A stretch of 10,388 nt of DNA from JBHIDQ01 sp046760155 (GCA_046760155.1 JBHIDQ010000051.1:1-10388), one strand, 5' to 3'; shown: positions 1 to 6,685, counted from the first letter of the stretch. The notes: generated by a model from the sequence alone, not told the origin. Program-made: numbers and translations.

Positions 1-658
1 GGTACAGCTCTTTTAATCTCGCCACCGGCTGCCCAATGCCCACTTCTACGACCACGCCATCCACCCCAGTTTTCCAGAGAATCGGCAGTTCATTGGCGGT
101 TACTTTTAATGGTACGGAGGCTAGCAGAGGTTTGGTCAGTAGCTCAGCAAAGCGCTGGAAGAGCATAAGGTGATGCCAGGTAAGTGAAGATTCCTTTCCC
201 GGTTCGTCGGCAATAAGCACCGCATCTACGGGTAATTCATTAACTGCTCTGAGCAAACCTTCACTGAGTGATGCCCCCACTTGCAGAATCTTACCTACTT
301 TCTCATTCTCAGGTACGGTTAGCGTGCTACTGGCCGGGAAGACGATAAAATCGCCACCGGCTTCTACCATCGCTTTTATTCCTTGGCCGCCGATATCTCC
401 CAGCCATAAACCCCAGGGAATATCAGACACCGATTGAGCTATTCTCTGAAGGCTCTTAGCTCCAGAGCCCGTTTTGGCAAAGAGGACGGCATCGGCACTC
501 TTGGTATAATCAGCCAGACGGCCAACGCCAGTTGTTTGAGTCAGACTAGCAATGAGTAGCATTTTTGCCTGCGTTGTGGCGGGTCGTGCCCTGCCAAACC
601 CGATAGGCTTGGATACTGCTTTGGTTACCTGATTTAACCGGTCTATCAGCTTGCTCAT
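1..658 (-). CDS. Unrecognised TIM-barrel-like protein (3' end outside window)
   Basis: This reading frame stays open for 219 codons from an ATG at 658-656 to the window edge, so the C-terminus is missing. The start is supported by GGAGAG (668-663 on the minus strand), four bases before the ATG. The protein alternates short hydrophobic strands with helices: MLLIASL (33-39), ADAVLFA (55-61), IPWGLWLG (80-87), GDFIVFP (102-108), VDAVLIA (144-150), KPLLASVP (176-183) and DGVVVEV (200-206). Seven such units in order suggest a (beta/alpha)8 barrel, possibly of the phosphate-binding type, but I see no catalytic motif that names an enzyme. There is no signal peptide or membrane segment, so it is probably cytosolic. 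It is divergent from the 852 gene and has its own promoter. The coding frame is secure; the function is unknown. Confidence 0.8.
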   Translation of the reverse strand, partial: MSKLIDRLNQVTKAVSKPIGFGRARPATTQAKMLLIASLTQTTGVGRLADYTKSADAVLFAKTGSGAKSLQRIAQSVSDIPWGLWLGDIGGQGIKAMVEAGGDFIVFPASSTLTVPENEKVGKILQVGASLSEGLLRAVNELPVDAVLIADEPGKESSLTWHHLMLFQRFAELLTKPLLASVPLKVTANELPILWKTGVDGVVVEVGIGQPVARLKELY

Positions 659-715
659 TCGACTCTCCGCGAGTTGAAACAATAGGTCACTTCTAAGCTA
701 CACTGGCTCTGAATT

Positions 716-744
716 AGTATAACACAAAGCCAAGTAGCTGATAA
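716..744 (-). promoter_or_regulatory. Sigma-70-type promoter for the 1-658 gene
   Basis: On the minus strand, TTATCA (744-739, four of six matches to TTGACA) is followed after 17 bases by TATACT (721-716, five of six). Transcription would start near 709, leaving a leader of about 50 bases before the ATG at 658. The spacing is ideal, but the call rests only on sequence match. Confidence 0.55.
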
Positions 745-790
745 AAAATCCCCAGTGAGTTCCTTTATTGACCTGACTCCCGAATAACTT

Positions 791-819
791 TTGACATATT
801 GTCGCCTGATACGTATAAT
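791..819 (+). promoter_or_regulatory. Perfect-consensus sigma-70 promoter
   Basis: TTGACA (791-796) and TATAAT (814-819) both match the housekeeping sigma consensus exactly and are separated by the optimal 17 bases. Transcription would begin near 826, giving a leader of roughly 26 bases to the TTG start at 852. It is the best promoter in the window by match to consensus and probably drives the 852-2248 unit, including bioY. Confidence 0.8.
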
Positions 820-851
820 TAGGTAATTATAGTCTGCTGGAGGGTGCCATC

Positions 852-1082
852 TTGGCGGAGAATAATGAATCCAGTTCGGTAGTTCAAGAGCAGGCGCGCG
901 ATATTGAACAGATTAGAAAGCGCTTGGATATGCTGGACCAGCGTTTAGATAATATCGATTCGATTGTTACCGCTGTTGCCGAACGGGTAATGAAGCAGCC
1001 GATTACTTTTAATGTAACCTGTTCCAAATGCGGTCAGAATATAGAGATTGCCCTTATCGGTATCGAGAAACCAAGGAAATAG
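852..1082 (+). CDS. Small coiled-coil protein with C-terminal CxxC motif
   Basis: A 76-residue protein I do not recognise by name. It starts with TTG, chosen because GGAGG at 839-843 sits eight bases upstream and a perfect promoter lies just before that. Residues 1-12 are polar. Residues about 13-48 are rich in D, E, R, Q and spaced L/I/V, as in an amphipathic helix or coiled coil (DIEQIRKRLDMLDQRLDNI). Residues 51-70 look like a short beta hairpin carrying CSKC (Cys57, Cys60). A single CxxC gives only two zinc ligands, so I infer that a dimer or tetramer held by the coiled coil completes the site; a redox role is the alternative. bioY follows after 102 bases with no visible terminator, so the two are probably cotranscribed. 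Confidence 0.75.
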   Translation: MAENNESSSVVQEQARDIEQIRKRLDMLDQRLDNIDSIVTAVAERVMKQPITFNVTCSKCGQNIEIALIGIEKPRK

Positions 1083-1184
1083 CACCGAGATATAAAATCT
1101 TAGAGGATAATTAATCTACCCTTATGGTTCTCCAGGATGTACTTAAACTTACACATACCCAATAAATAAACGAAGGAGGCGAAC

Positions 1185-1844
1185 ATGGCAATAGCCGCTA
1201 GAATCAACCAAACCAAATATGAGGTCTTCCGGTGGCGGTACGAGCTAAGCATTCCGAAGAAGTTAGTTCTAGCCGTGGGCATAGCTTGCCTTACCGGACT
1301 TACTGCCCAGATTAGAGTTTTACTCCCGTGGAGCCCGGTACCAGTGACCGGACAAACCTTTGCCGTACTCCTCGCCGGTGTCCTTCTGGGAAGGTGGTGG
1401 GGGGGCATAAGTCTGGGTATCTATGCCGGGCTAGGCGTTGTTGGAGTCCCCTGGTTTGCTGGCTGGGGCAGCGGCCTGGGTTACCTTGCCGGTCCCACTG
1501 GGGGGTACATTATTGGTTTTATCCTCGCCGCTCTTTTCCTGGGTCACTTCACGGATAAGTATATCCGGTCGAGAAGCTTTCTGAGCATGCTTGGGCTCAT
1601 GCTCTTCGCCAACTTTATCCTGATCTATCTTCCTGGTCTCCTTCAGCTTGGTCTCTGGGTCAACTTGGTAAAAGGAGAACCAGTTGGCTTCACCAGGCTG
1701 CTCATGATGGGAGCTATCCCGTTCGTTGCCGGTGACATTACCAAGGCGGTTCTGGCGGCGGCTATCGCCAGAGGGGTAACACCTAAATCAGCCTACAATG
1801 GAGAAGTAGATAGAAATAAATGGGCGCATTGGCGTCTACCTTAG
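1185..1844 (+). CDS. bioY: Biotin transporter BioY (ECF S component)
   Basis: BioY is the membrane substrate-binding (S) component that captures biotin, normally energised by the EcfA/A'/T module, though some solitary BioY proteins are reported to work alone. The 219 residues carry the family signatures: PVPVTGQTF (51-59) after the first helix, GPTGGYIIGF (103-112) in the middle, and PFVAGDITKA (179-188) near the end. About six hydrophobic segments span residues 27-47, 57-70, 75-90, 103-121, 133-158 and 172-196. A hydrophilic N-terminal extension of about 25 residues and a short polar tail (200-219) flank the core. The ATG is set by a strong AAGGAGG at 1173-1179. No ECF ATPase or bioB/D/F/A gene is present in the window, so a shared ECF module encoded elsewhere is likely. 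No BirA-type palindrome is evident upstream. Confidence 0.93.
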   Translation: MAIAARINQTKYEVFRWRYELSIPKKLVLAVGIACLTGLTAQIRVLLPWSPVPVTGQTFAVLLAGVLLGRWWGGISLGIYAGLGVVGVPWFAGWGSGLGYLAGPTGGYIIGFILAALFLGHFTDKYIRSRSFLSMLGLMLFANFILIYLPGLLQLGLWVNLVKGEPVGFTRLLMMGAIPFVAGDITKAVLAAAIARGVTPKSAYNGEVDRNKWAHWRLP

Positions 1845-1885
1845 ATAATACAATATAGCTATCCAAGCTAAGTAAAGAGAGAACC

Positions 1886-2248
1886 ATGAAATGTAGTCGG
1901 TGTGGACGTGAAATCTCCGAGAGAGAAAGTTACACTCAACAAGGTCGGATATTTTGTGAGGATTGCCTCATAGAAATCGGTCTGCATGCCGGTAAATGTG
2001 AACCGTGGGCAACCTATTTAGCCGGCAAGGAAAGAGCCGGAGTGCAGGGCGCCGAGGGGCTTACTGAATTGCAGAAGAAAGTCTACGAGTTCATCAGGAG
2101 CCGAGGCAAGGTCGCCCGAGAAGAATTAAAGCAAAAGCTAAATCTTTCTGAGGCGGAGATTGATGCCCAGCTGACCCCGCTGATGCATTCTGAATTGGTC
2201 AAAGAGCGTGGTGAGGGGGGCAAACTTTACCTAGTTACGATTAGCTGA
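1886..2248 (+). CDS. Zinc-knuckle plus winged-helix protein, putative regulator
   Basis: A 120-residue protein with two visible parts. Residues 1-28 form a treble-clef or LIM-like zinc knuckle with ligands Cys3, Cys6, Cys24 and Cys27 (CSRC and CEDC pairs). A linker with GKCEPWATYLAG (36-47) adds Cys38 and a nearby His34. Residues about 58-118 resemble a winged helix-turn-helix: helix LQKKVYEFIRSRG, then KVAREELKQKLNLSEAEI as the turn and recognition helix, and a wing ending in GKLYLVTIS. The likely role is DNA binding or protein-protein regulation; no target can be read from the sequence. It lies 41 bases after bioY, with only a weak AGAGAG (1876-1882) before its ATG. The gene converges on the MFS gene, whose stop codon is 20 bases away. 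The architecture is clear; the function is inferred. Confidence 0.82.
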   Translation: MKCSRCGREISERESYTQQGRIFCEDCLIEIGLHAGKCEPWATYLAGKERAGVQGAEGLTELQKKVYEFIRSRGKVAREELKQKLNLSEAEIDAQLTPLMHSELVKERGEGGKLYLVTIS

Positions 2249-2268
2249 TGCTGAGATAACAATAGGGG

Positions 2269-3429
2269 CTATTTGGCGCGGGTAAACCAGATAAATAAAC
2301 CAGCCCCCACCAGCGCCATAACCGCACCGAAGTAAAATGCCGAGTTGATATTGGTAAAATCAGCGATTGCTCCGCCTAAAATTGGTCCCACCGCCATACC
2401 TATACTGAGTGCCATGGTAAACACGGCAATAGCCGAGCCCATGCCGTATTTTCTACCTTCCTCTACCGTTAGGGCGGAAGCGGCCGGAACGGCAATGGCA
2501 CTACCCAGACTGCCCAAAGCGCAAAGCGCCAATAACTGCCAGAAATCTTGCGCCAGCGGAATCAAAGCCAGATAGGTAAAACTGACCAGGCAGCCGAGAA
2601 CTACCAGAAGCCTTCGGCTGAATCGGTCAGCAATCCTGCCCGAGGGAATCCCGAGTAACGATAGTAGCAAGATGTGAATTGCCAGCAGGACCCCGACAAG
2701 ATTTGGGCGCAAACCAAGACTGATAGCCGCCAAAATAGGTAAAAAGGTGAAAAAGGAGGCTCGGCCAAAGGTAAGTGCCAGGCGAAAACTGAAAAGACCA
2801 GCCATCGTACCGCTTTGGCTCATCTCTTTAAAAGAGAGAGGCGGACTTGCCGCCAATTTCTTACGGCTAATTTCAGGAAGGAAGAAAACAGCGATGAAGA
2901 AAGCCAGCAAATTAAGACCACCCATGGTGATGAAGGCAAAATCCATCCCCAGTTGCTCGGTTAATACCCCACCCATCAAAGGACCAAAGCCAAAACCACT
3001 GAAAAAGGCAGCATTAGAGTAACCCATCCACCTGCCTTCTTCGCCCTCAGGGGAAATATCACCAACATAAGCCTGAGCGATGGGTAAAATCATACCACCA
3101 GTCACGCCATGCACCAGACGGATTAAGACTAACTGGTAGACACTATTCGCCCAGATAAAACCTAGTGAGATTAAAGCATAGAAAAAAAGGCCAATACAGA
3201 TGAAAGGCTTTCGCCCACTTCGGTCAGAAAGTCTACCAAAGACAGGCGTAAATAGAGTACGCGAAATTGGAAACGCAGCAAAGATTACCCCCAGCCAAAA
3301 CCCACTTGCCCCCAGACTCTCGGCATAAAGGGGTAAAAGCGGAACGACGATGCCGGAGCCTAACATTGAGGAAAAGATGGAGAGAGCCAAAATGGGGAAA
3401 ACTTTCTTTATCATGCAGACTGGAAACAT
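2269..3429 (-). CDS. MFS (DHA1-like) efflux transporter
   Basis: A 386-residue inner-membrane transporter of the major facilitator superfamily, with about 12 hydrophobic segments. Motif A, GRLSDRSGRKP, is at 65-75 between helices 2 and 3, and its degenerate repeat GRIADRFSRR is at 264-273 in the second half. Arg104 in RLVHGVTGG matches motif B, and GFGFGPLMGG (145-154) is a motif C-type segment typical of proton-coupled drug antiporters; GMAVGPILGG (344-353) mirrors it. The substrate cannot be predicted. The start is uncertain: the longest form begins at ATG 3429-3427, but a promoter -10 hexamer overlaps that codon. Initiation at Met6 (ATG 3414-3412, 381 residues, starting MIKKVFP) may therefore be the real one. 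The gene is monocistronic here, convergent with the 1886 gene and divergent from thrS. Confidence 0.9.
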   Translation of the reverse strand: MFPVCMIKKVFPILALSIFSSMLGSGIVVPLLPLYAESLGASGFWLGVIFAAFPISRTLFTPVFGRLSDRSGRKPFICIGLFFYALISLGFIWANSVYQLVLIRLVHGVTGGMILPIAQAYVGDISPEGEEGRWMGYSNAAFFSGFGFGPLMGGVLTEQLGMDFAFITMGGLNLLAFFIAVFFLPEISRKKLAASPPLSFKEMSQSGTMAGLFSFRLALTFGRASFFTFLPILAAISLGLRPNLVGVLLAIHILLLSLLGIPSGRIADRFSRRLLVVLGCLVSFTYLALIPLAQDFWQLLALCALGSLGSAIAVPAASALTVEEGRKYGMGSAIAVFTMALSIGMAVGPILGGAIADFTNINSAFYFGAVMALVGAGLFIWFTRAK

Positions 3430-3457
3430 TATAGCGCCTTGCTAGCGAAGCTGACAA
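3428..3457 (-). promoter_or_regulatory. Promoter overlapping the long MFS start codon
   Basis: On the minus strand, TTGTCA (3457-3452, five of six matches) is followed after 18 bases by a perfect TATAAT (3433-3428). The last two bases of that hexamer are the first two bases of the upstream ATG (3429-3427). Transcription would begin around 3421, seven bases before the second in-frame ATG at 3414. Confidence 0.6.
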
Positions 3458-3489
3458 GTTGAGTTAATTATCTCCGGAGGCGGGGGTGA

Positions 3490-3518
3490 TTGCACTCACT
3501 ATCGGTCACTGCTATAAT
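3490..3518 (+). promoter_or_regulatory. Promoter for the thrS-pheT operon
   Basis: TTGCAC (3490-3495) and a perfect TATAAT (3513-3518) are spaced by 17 bases. The -35 matches only at TTG, while the -10 is exact. Transcription would begin near 3525, leaving a leader of about 80 bases before thrS that contains a hairpin. Confidence 0.6.
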
Positions 3519-3551
3519 AAGACTTGTGGCTAGTTAAATGGGGTGGTATGG

Positions 3552-3582
3552 CCTCTCGTCCCCAGACAGGGTGAGAGGTTTT
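3552..3582 (+). promoter_or_regulatory. thrS leader hairpin followed by TTTT, possible attenuator
   Basis: CCTCTCGTCC (3552-3561) can pair with GGGTGAGAGG (3569-3578): ten pairs including two G-U, with a 7-base loop and TTTT directly after. This resembles a weak intrinsic terminator or mRNA structure in the leader of thrS. The T run is short, so it may only pause polymerase or act as a fold for translational control. Confidence 0.4.
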
Positions 3583-3607
3583 CATTATAGACCGAGAGAG
3601 TTTCAGG

Positions 3608-5389
3608 GTGGTTACCAAAAAAGAACAAGCTAAAGAAGAAAAGTTAGAGATAATGCGGCATTCCACATCTCATGTTATGGCGGAGGCGGTTCAGTCATTC
3701 TTCCCTGATGCCAGGTTTGGCATTGGCCCAGCGATTGAAAATGGCTTCTACTATGACTTTGATTTACCCCGCGCCCTCAATCCAGATGATTTACCACTCA
3801 TTGAGAATAAGATGAAGGAAATAATCGCCGCCGATGGGCCTTTTGTCAGAAAGGAAGTAACCAGGGAAGCGGCGCGGAAATTGTTTGCCGCCCAGCCCTA
3901 TAAACTGGAGCTGATTGATGAGCTTCCCGATGAAAAGGTCAGCTTGTATCAGCAAGGCTCGTTCCTTGATTTGTGTCGTGGGCCCCATGTCAATTCTACC
4001 GGCGAAATCAAAGCCTTTAAGCTGATTAATATTGCCGGTGCCTACTGGCGTGGTGATGAGCACCGTCCAATGCTGCAACGAATCTATGGCGTTGCCTTTG
4101 ACAACCAAAAGACCCTCGACGAGCACCTGAAAAGACTTGAGGAAGCCGCCCGGCGTGACCACCGGAAATTGGGCAGAGAGCTTGACCTGTTCAGTGTCCA
4201 GGACGAATTTGGCCCGGGACTGGTTCTCTGGCATCCCAAGGGAGCCATTATTCGCCGTGTCATTGAGGATTTCTGGAAAGATGAACACGTCAAGCGTGGC
4301 TATGAGATTGTCTATACGCCTCATCTTGCCCGCATGGATTTATGGAGAACCAGCGGGCATTTGGAATTTTATCAGGATTATTTATACAGTCCGATGGACG
4401 TGGAAGGGCAGAAATATATTCTGAAACCAATGAACTGCCTGGGGCATATTTTAATTTATAAAACCAGGCTACGCAGTTACCGTGAACTGCCGATTCGTTA
4501 CGCCGAACTGGGCACGGTCTATCGTTACGAGCGCTCCGGAGTGCTTCACGGTCTATCTCGCGTCAGGGGTTTTACTCAGGATGATGCCCACATTTTCTGT
4601 CGCCTTGACCAGTTGGAGGCAGAAATCGTCGGCGTGCTTGACCTGGCCCTCTTCATGATTGACACCTTTGGTTTTCGCAATTACCAGTTGTTGCTTTCTA
4701 CCCGACCGGAGAAATACGCCGGCACGGTTCAGGTCTGGGATGAAGCTACCGATACCTTGCGCCAGGCTCTGGAGCGTTCCGGGCTTGATTATGAGATAGA
4801 CCCGGGAGAGGGCGTCTTTTACGGACCGAAAATAGATATCAAGTTTGAAAGTGCCTTGGGAAAAGCGTGGCAGGGGCCGACAATTCAAGTCGATTTTAAT
4901 CTACCACCACGCTTCGAGGTTACTTATATCGGTGAGGACGGACAGGAACATCCGGTAGTCATGGTGCACCGCACGGTGCTGGGCAGCATGGAGCGTTTCT
5001 TGGCCACGCTTCTGGAACACTATGGCGGCGCTTTCCCGGTCTGGCTGGCACCGGTTCAGGCAAGGGTGATTCCAGTGGCCGACCGCCACCTGGACTATGC
5101 CCGTAAGCTAGAAGCCCAACTCAAAAGTGAGGGTATCCGTGCCGAGGTTGATGCTCGGGCGGAAAGGATAAACCCCAAAATTCGGCAGGCACAACTGGAG
5201 AAGATACCCTATATGCTGGTGGTAGGTAATAAAGAGGTAGCGACCGATACTGTTTCCATCCGCTTACGCAGCGGAAAACAAATCGCTGCCCAATCCCTTG
5301 ATAGCTTCAGGAAAATGGTCAAAATGGCTATCGCCAGGAAAGCGAAAGACATAGATGACACCACTGATAAGGGAAATTTGAAGGAGTGA
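3608..5389 (+). CDS. thrS: Threonyl-tRNA synthetase lacking the TGS domain
   Basis: Class II synthetase that attaches threonine to tRNA-Thr in the cytoplasm; 593 residues against about 640 in E. coli. The editing domain starts almost at once, with HSTSH (His18, His22) and LCRGPH (Cys123, His127), the pattern that clears Ser-tRNA-Thr. The catalytic core follows: motif 1 around 211-238, motif 2 YRYERSGVLHGLSRVRGF (305-322) and motif 3 HRTVLGSMERF (454-464). The zinc ligands Cys277, His328 and His454 keep the E. coli spacing. The anticodon-binding domain is about 480-580. The usual N-terminal TGS domain is absent, and an in-frame TGA at 3572-3574 excludes a longer form. The start is GTG, with a weak GAGAGAG (3594-3600) upstream. 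It is the first gene of the translation operon. Confidence 0.96.
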   Translation: MVTKKEQAKEEKLEIMRHSTSHVMAEAVQSFFPDARFGIGPAIENGFYYDFDLPRALNPDDLPLIENKMKEIIAADGPFVRKEVTREAARKLFAAQPYKLELIDELPDEKVSLYQQGSFLDLCRGPHVNSTGEIKAFKLINIAGAYWRGDEHRPMLQRIYGVAFDNQKTLDEHLKRLEEAARRDHRKLGRELDLFSVQDEFGPGLVLWHPKGAIIRRVIEDFWKDEHVKRGYEIVYTPHLARMDLWRTSGHLEFYQDYLYSPMDVEGQKYILKPMNCLGHILIYKTRLRSYRELPIRYAELGTVYRYERSGVLHGLSRVRGFTQDDAHIFCRLDQLEAEIVGVLDLALFMIDTFGFRNYQLLLSTRPEKYAGTVQVWDEATDTLRQALERSGLDYEIDPGEGVFYGPKIDIKFESALGKAWQGPTIQVDFNLPPRFEVTYIGEDGQEHPVVMVHRTVLGSMERFLATLLEHYGGAFPVWLAPVQARVIPVADRHLDYARKLEAQLKSEGIRAEVDARAERINPKIRQAQLEKIPYMLVVGNKEVATDTVSIRLRSGKQIAAQSLDSFRKMVKMAIARKAKDIDDTTDKGNLKE

Positions 5390-5412
5390 GGTTGCTCTAT
5401 AGTCTCTATGAG

Positions 5413-5441
5413 TTGATTAGTCGCCAAGAACGTGGTATAGT
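5413..5441 (+). promoter_or_regulatory. Internal promoter upstream of infC
   Basis: TTGATT (5413-5418) and TATAGT (5436-5441, five of six matches) are separated by 17 bases in the 96-base gap between the thrS stop and the infC start. Transcription would begin around 5446-5450, after the TTG at 5444 that would give the longest infC frame. This lets infC-rpmI-rplT-pheST be expressed independently of thrS. Confidence 0.55.
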
Positions 5442-5485
5442 TTTTGTTCGTAAGATACTTGTGCTTGGAGGAGGTAAATAAGGAC

Positions 5486-6058
5486 ATAATTAAACGACTG
5501 CGTGTCAACGACATGATTAGAGCCAGGGAAGTTCGCCTCGTGGGGGAAAAGGGGGAGCAGTTAGGGATTATGCCCTTGAGCCAGGCACAGGAGACAGCAA
5601 GAAAGCATAACCTTGACCTGGTGGAAGTAGCTCCGACCGTAGTGCCTCCAGTATGTCGCCTTCTTGATTACGGCAAGTATAAATACCAGCAGGCCAAGAA
5701 AGAGCAAGAGATAAGGAAGAGTCAGAAGGTCTCCTTACTGAGGGAGATACGTTTGCGGCCTAAGATTGGTAATCATGATTTTGAGTCCAAAGCCAGGTCT
5801 GCCCGCAAACTGCTGGCTGACGGGGCTAAAGTCAAGGTAACGGTAATGTTTCGGGGACGTGAAATCACCCACCCCGAACTTGGCTGGAAGCTGCTGCAGC
5901 GGATGACCGAGACATTGGGTGATGCCGCTGCTCTGGAGAGGCAACCAGTGATGGAAGGGAAGCGGATGAACATAATCCTGGTGCCAGCGTCGACAGTGAA
6001 AACGAAAACCAAGGAAGAAATAAAGGAAGTTCAAGATGCCAAAACTGAAAACGCATAA
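5486..6058 (+). CDS. infC: Translation initiation factor IF-3, rare AUA/AUU start
   Basis: IF3 binds the 30S subunit, keeps it apart from 50S and rejects wrong start codons. The N-domain runs from RVNDMIRAREVRLV through PPVCRLLDYGKYKYQ, a lysine/glutamate-rich linker follows (KKEQEIRKSQK), and the C-domain carries EIRLRPKIGNHDF and VKVTVMFRGREI. The protein is complete, at 189-190 residues. The start needs choosing. The frame is open from a TTG at 5444, but the strong GGAGGAGG (5467-5474) lies inside that extension. The next plausible codons are ATA 5486 and ATT 5489, just before KRLRVND. ATT also has AAGGA (5480-5484) four bases upstream. AUU-type starts are the known hallmark of infC autoregulation. 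I place the start at 5486 and cannot separate it from 5489. The 3' end overlaps rpmI by 23 bases. Confidence 0.93.
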   Translation: MIKRLRVNDMIRAREVRLVGEKGEQLGIMPLSQAQETARKHNLDLVEVAPTVVPPVCRLLDYGKYKYQQAKKEQEIRKSQKVSLLREIRLRPKIGNHDFESKARSARKLLADGAKVKVTVMFRGREITHPELGWKLLQRMTETLGDAAALERQPVMEGKRMNIILVPASTVKTKTKEEIKEVQDAKTENA

Positions 6059-6239
6059 AGGGGCAAAAAGCCGCTTCTATGTCACCGGTAGTGGCAAGAT
6101 TATGCGGACTAAAGGTCCTAAAAGCCACTTGCGCCGCCGTAAAGCCAAGCGGGTGAAACGCCTTTTCGATGAGAAGATTGCCCTTAGTTCTACCGACCGC
6201 GCCAGAATAAAAAGGCTGATACCCCATGGAGTTAGCTAG
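6036..6239 (+). CDS. rpmI: Ribosomal protein bL35
   Basis: Small basic 50S protein of 67 residues, close to the usual 64-66. It opens with the family pattern MPKLKTHKGAKSRF and has the very basic HLRRRKAKRVKRL (31-43). The ATG is set by AAGGAAG at 6023-6029, which lies inside the 3' end of infC, so the two genes overlap by 23 bases in different frames and are probably translationally coupled. rplT follows after 17 bases. The infC-rpmI-rplT order is the standard bacterial arrangement, in which L20 often represses the group by binding its mRNA; no such binding fold could be identified by eye here. Confidence 0.96.
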   Translation: MPKLKTHKGAKSRFYVTGSGKIMRTKGPKSHLRRRKAKRVKRLFDEKIALSSTDRARIKRLIPHGVS

Positions 6240-6256
6240 ATAGGAGGAATTTTCAC

Positions 6257-6616
6257 TTGCCACGAGTCAAGAGAGGTGTCACCACCCATCGCCGACATAA
6301 AAAGATATTGGCCATGACCAAAGGACAGCGGGCAACCAAGCATTCCCTTTATCGCCGGGCCCACGAGTCTATGCTTAAGTCACTAAGCTATGCCTACCGC
6401 CATCGTCGCGAGCGGAAGGGCGATATGAGGCGACTTTGGATTTTGCGGATTAATGCCGCCAGTAGAGCTCATGGCCTCAAATATGGCCAGTTTATCGACG
6501 GCTTAAAAAAGGCCGGAGTTGAAATCAACCGTAAAATGCTCGCTGATATGGCAGTCAGGGAGCCGGAAGCTTTGGCTAATTTGATAACCACGGTCAAAGA
6601 GAGAATCCAGGCTTGA
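6257..6616 (+). CDS. rplT: Ribosomal protein bL20
   Basis: Early-assembly 50S protein that binds 23S rRNA; 119 residues, normal for the family. It has the canonical start MPRVKRGV, the basic extended N-terminal arm (THRRHKKILAMTKGQR), and the conserved YAYRHRRERKGDMRRLWILR segment leading into INAASRAHGLKY. The globular C-domain holds GVEINRKMLADMAV. The start codon is TTG, fixed by the strong TAGGAGGAA (6241-6249), whose GGAGG ends nine bases before it. In other bacteria L20 represses translation of rpmI/rplT by binding the mRNA, so it is the likely autoregulator of this cluster (known of the family, not seen here). Confidence 0.96.
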   Translation: MPRVKRGVTTHRRHKKILAMTKGQRATKHSLYRRAHESMLKSLSYAYRHRRERKGDMRRLWILRINAASRAHGLKYGQFIDGLKKAGVEINRKMLADMAVREPEALANLITTVKERIQA

Positions 6617-6685
6617 AAATATAGACCGAAACACGGCCATCTCTATTTTATCTCTCCATTTCTAGAAAAAAATCTAAGAAAGAAA

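Noticed and set aside
1131..1160. Possible operator (ATGT...ACAT) upstream of bioY.
   Set aside because: Only four bases per arm are complementary; this is expected by chance and does not fit a BirA site.
1100..1408. 102-codon minus-strand frame over the bioY start.
   Set aside because: Overlaps the bioY ribosome-binding site and conserved N-terminus; its composition is not protein-like.
3548..3574. Eight-codon upstream frame (MASRPQTG) in the thrS leader.
   Set aside because: It has only one threonine codon and lies inside the hairpin; too little for a classical leader peptide.
3604..3616. CAGGGTGGTTACC at the thrS start resembles the T-box sequence AGGGTGGnACC.
   Set aside because: It overlaps the GTG start and first codons, the leader is too short for a T-box stem I, and no terminator follows it.
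3791..4324. 177-codon open frame antisense to thrS.
   Set aside because: It lies wholly within the well-conserved ThrRS coding region, has no ribosome-binding site, and reads as a shadow frame.
6617..6685. Possible promoter or attenuator between rplT and pheS (TTGAAA at 6613-6618; ATAGA/TCTAT pairing).
   Set aside because: No -10 hexamer lies at acceptable spacing, and the stem is only five pairs with a large loop.
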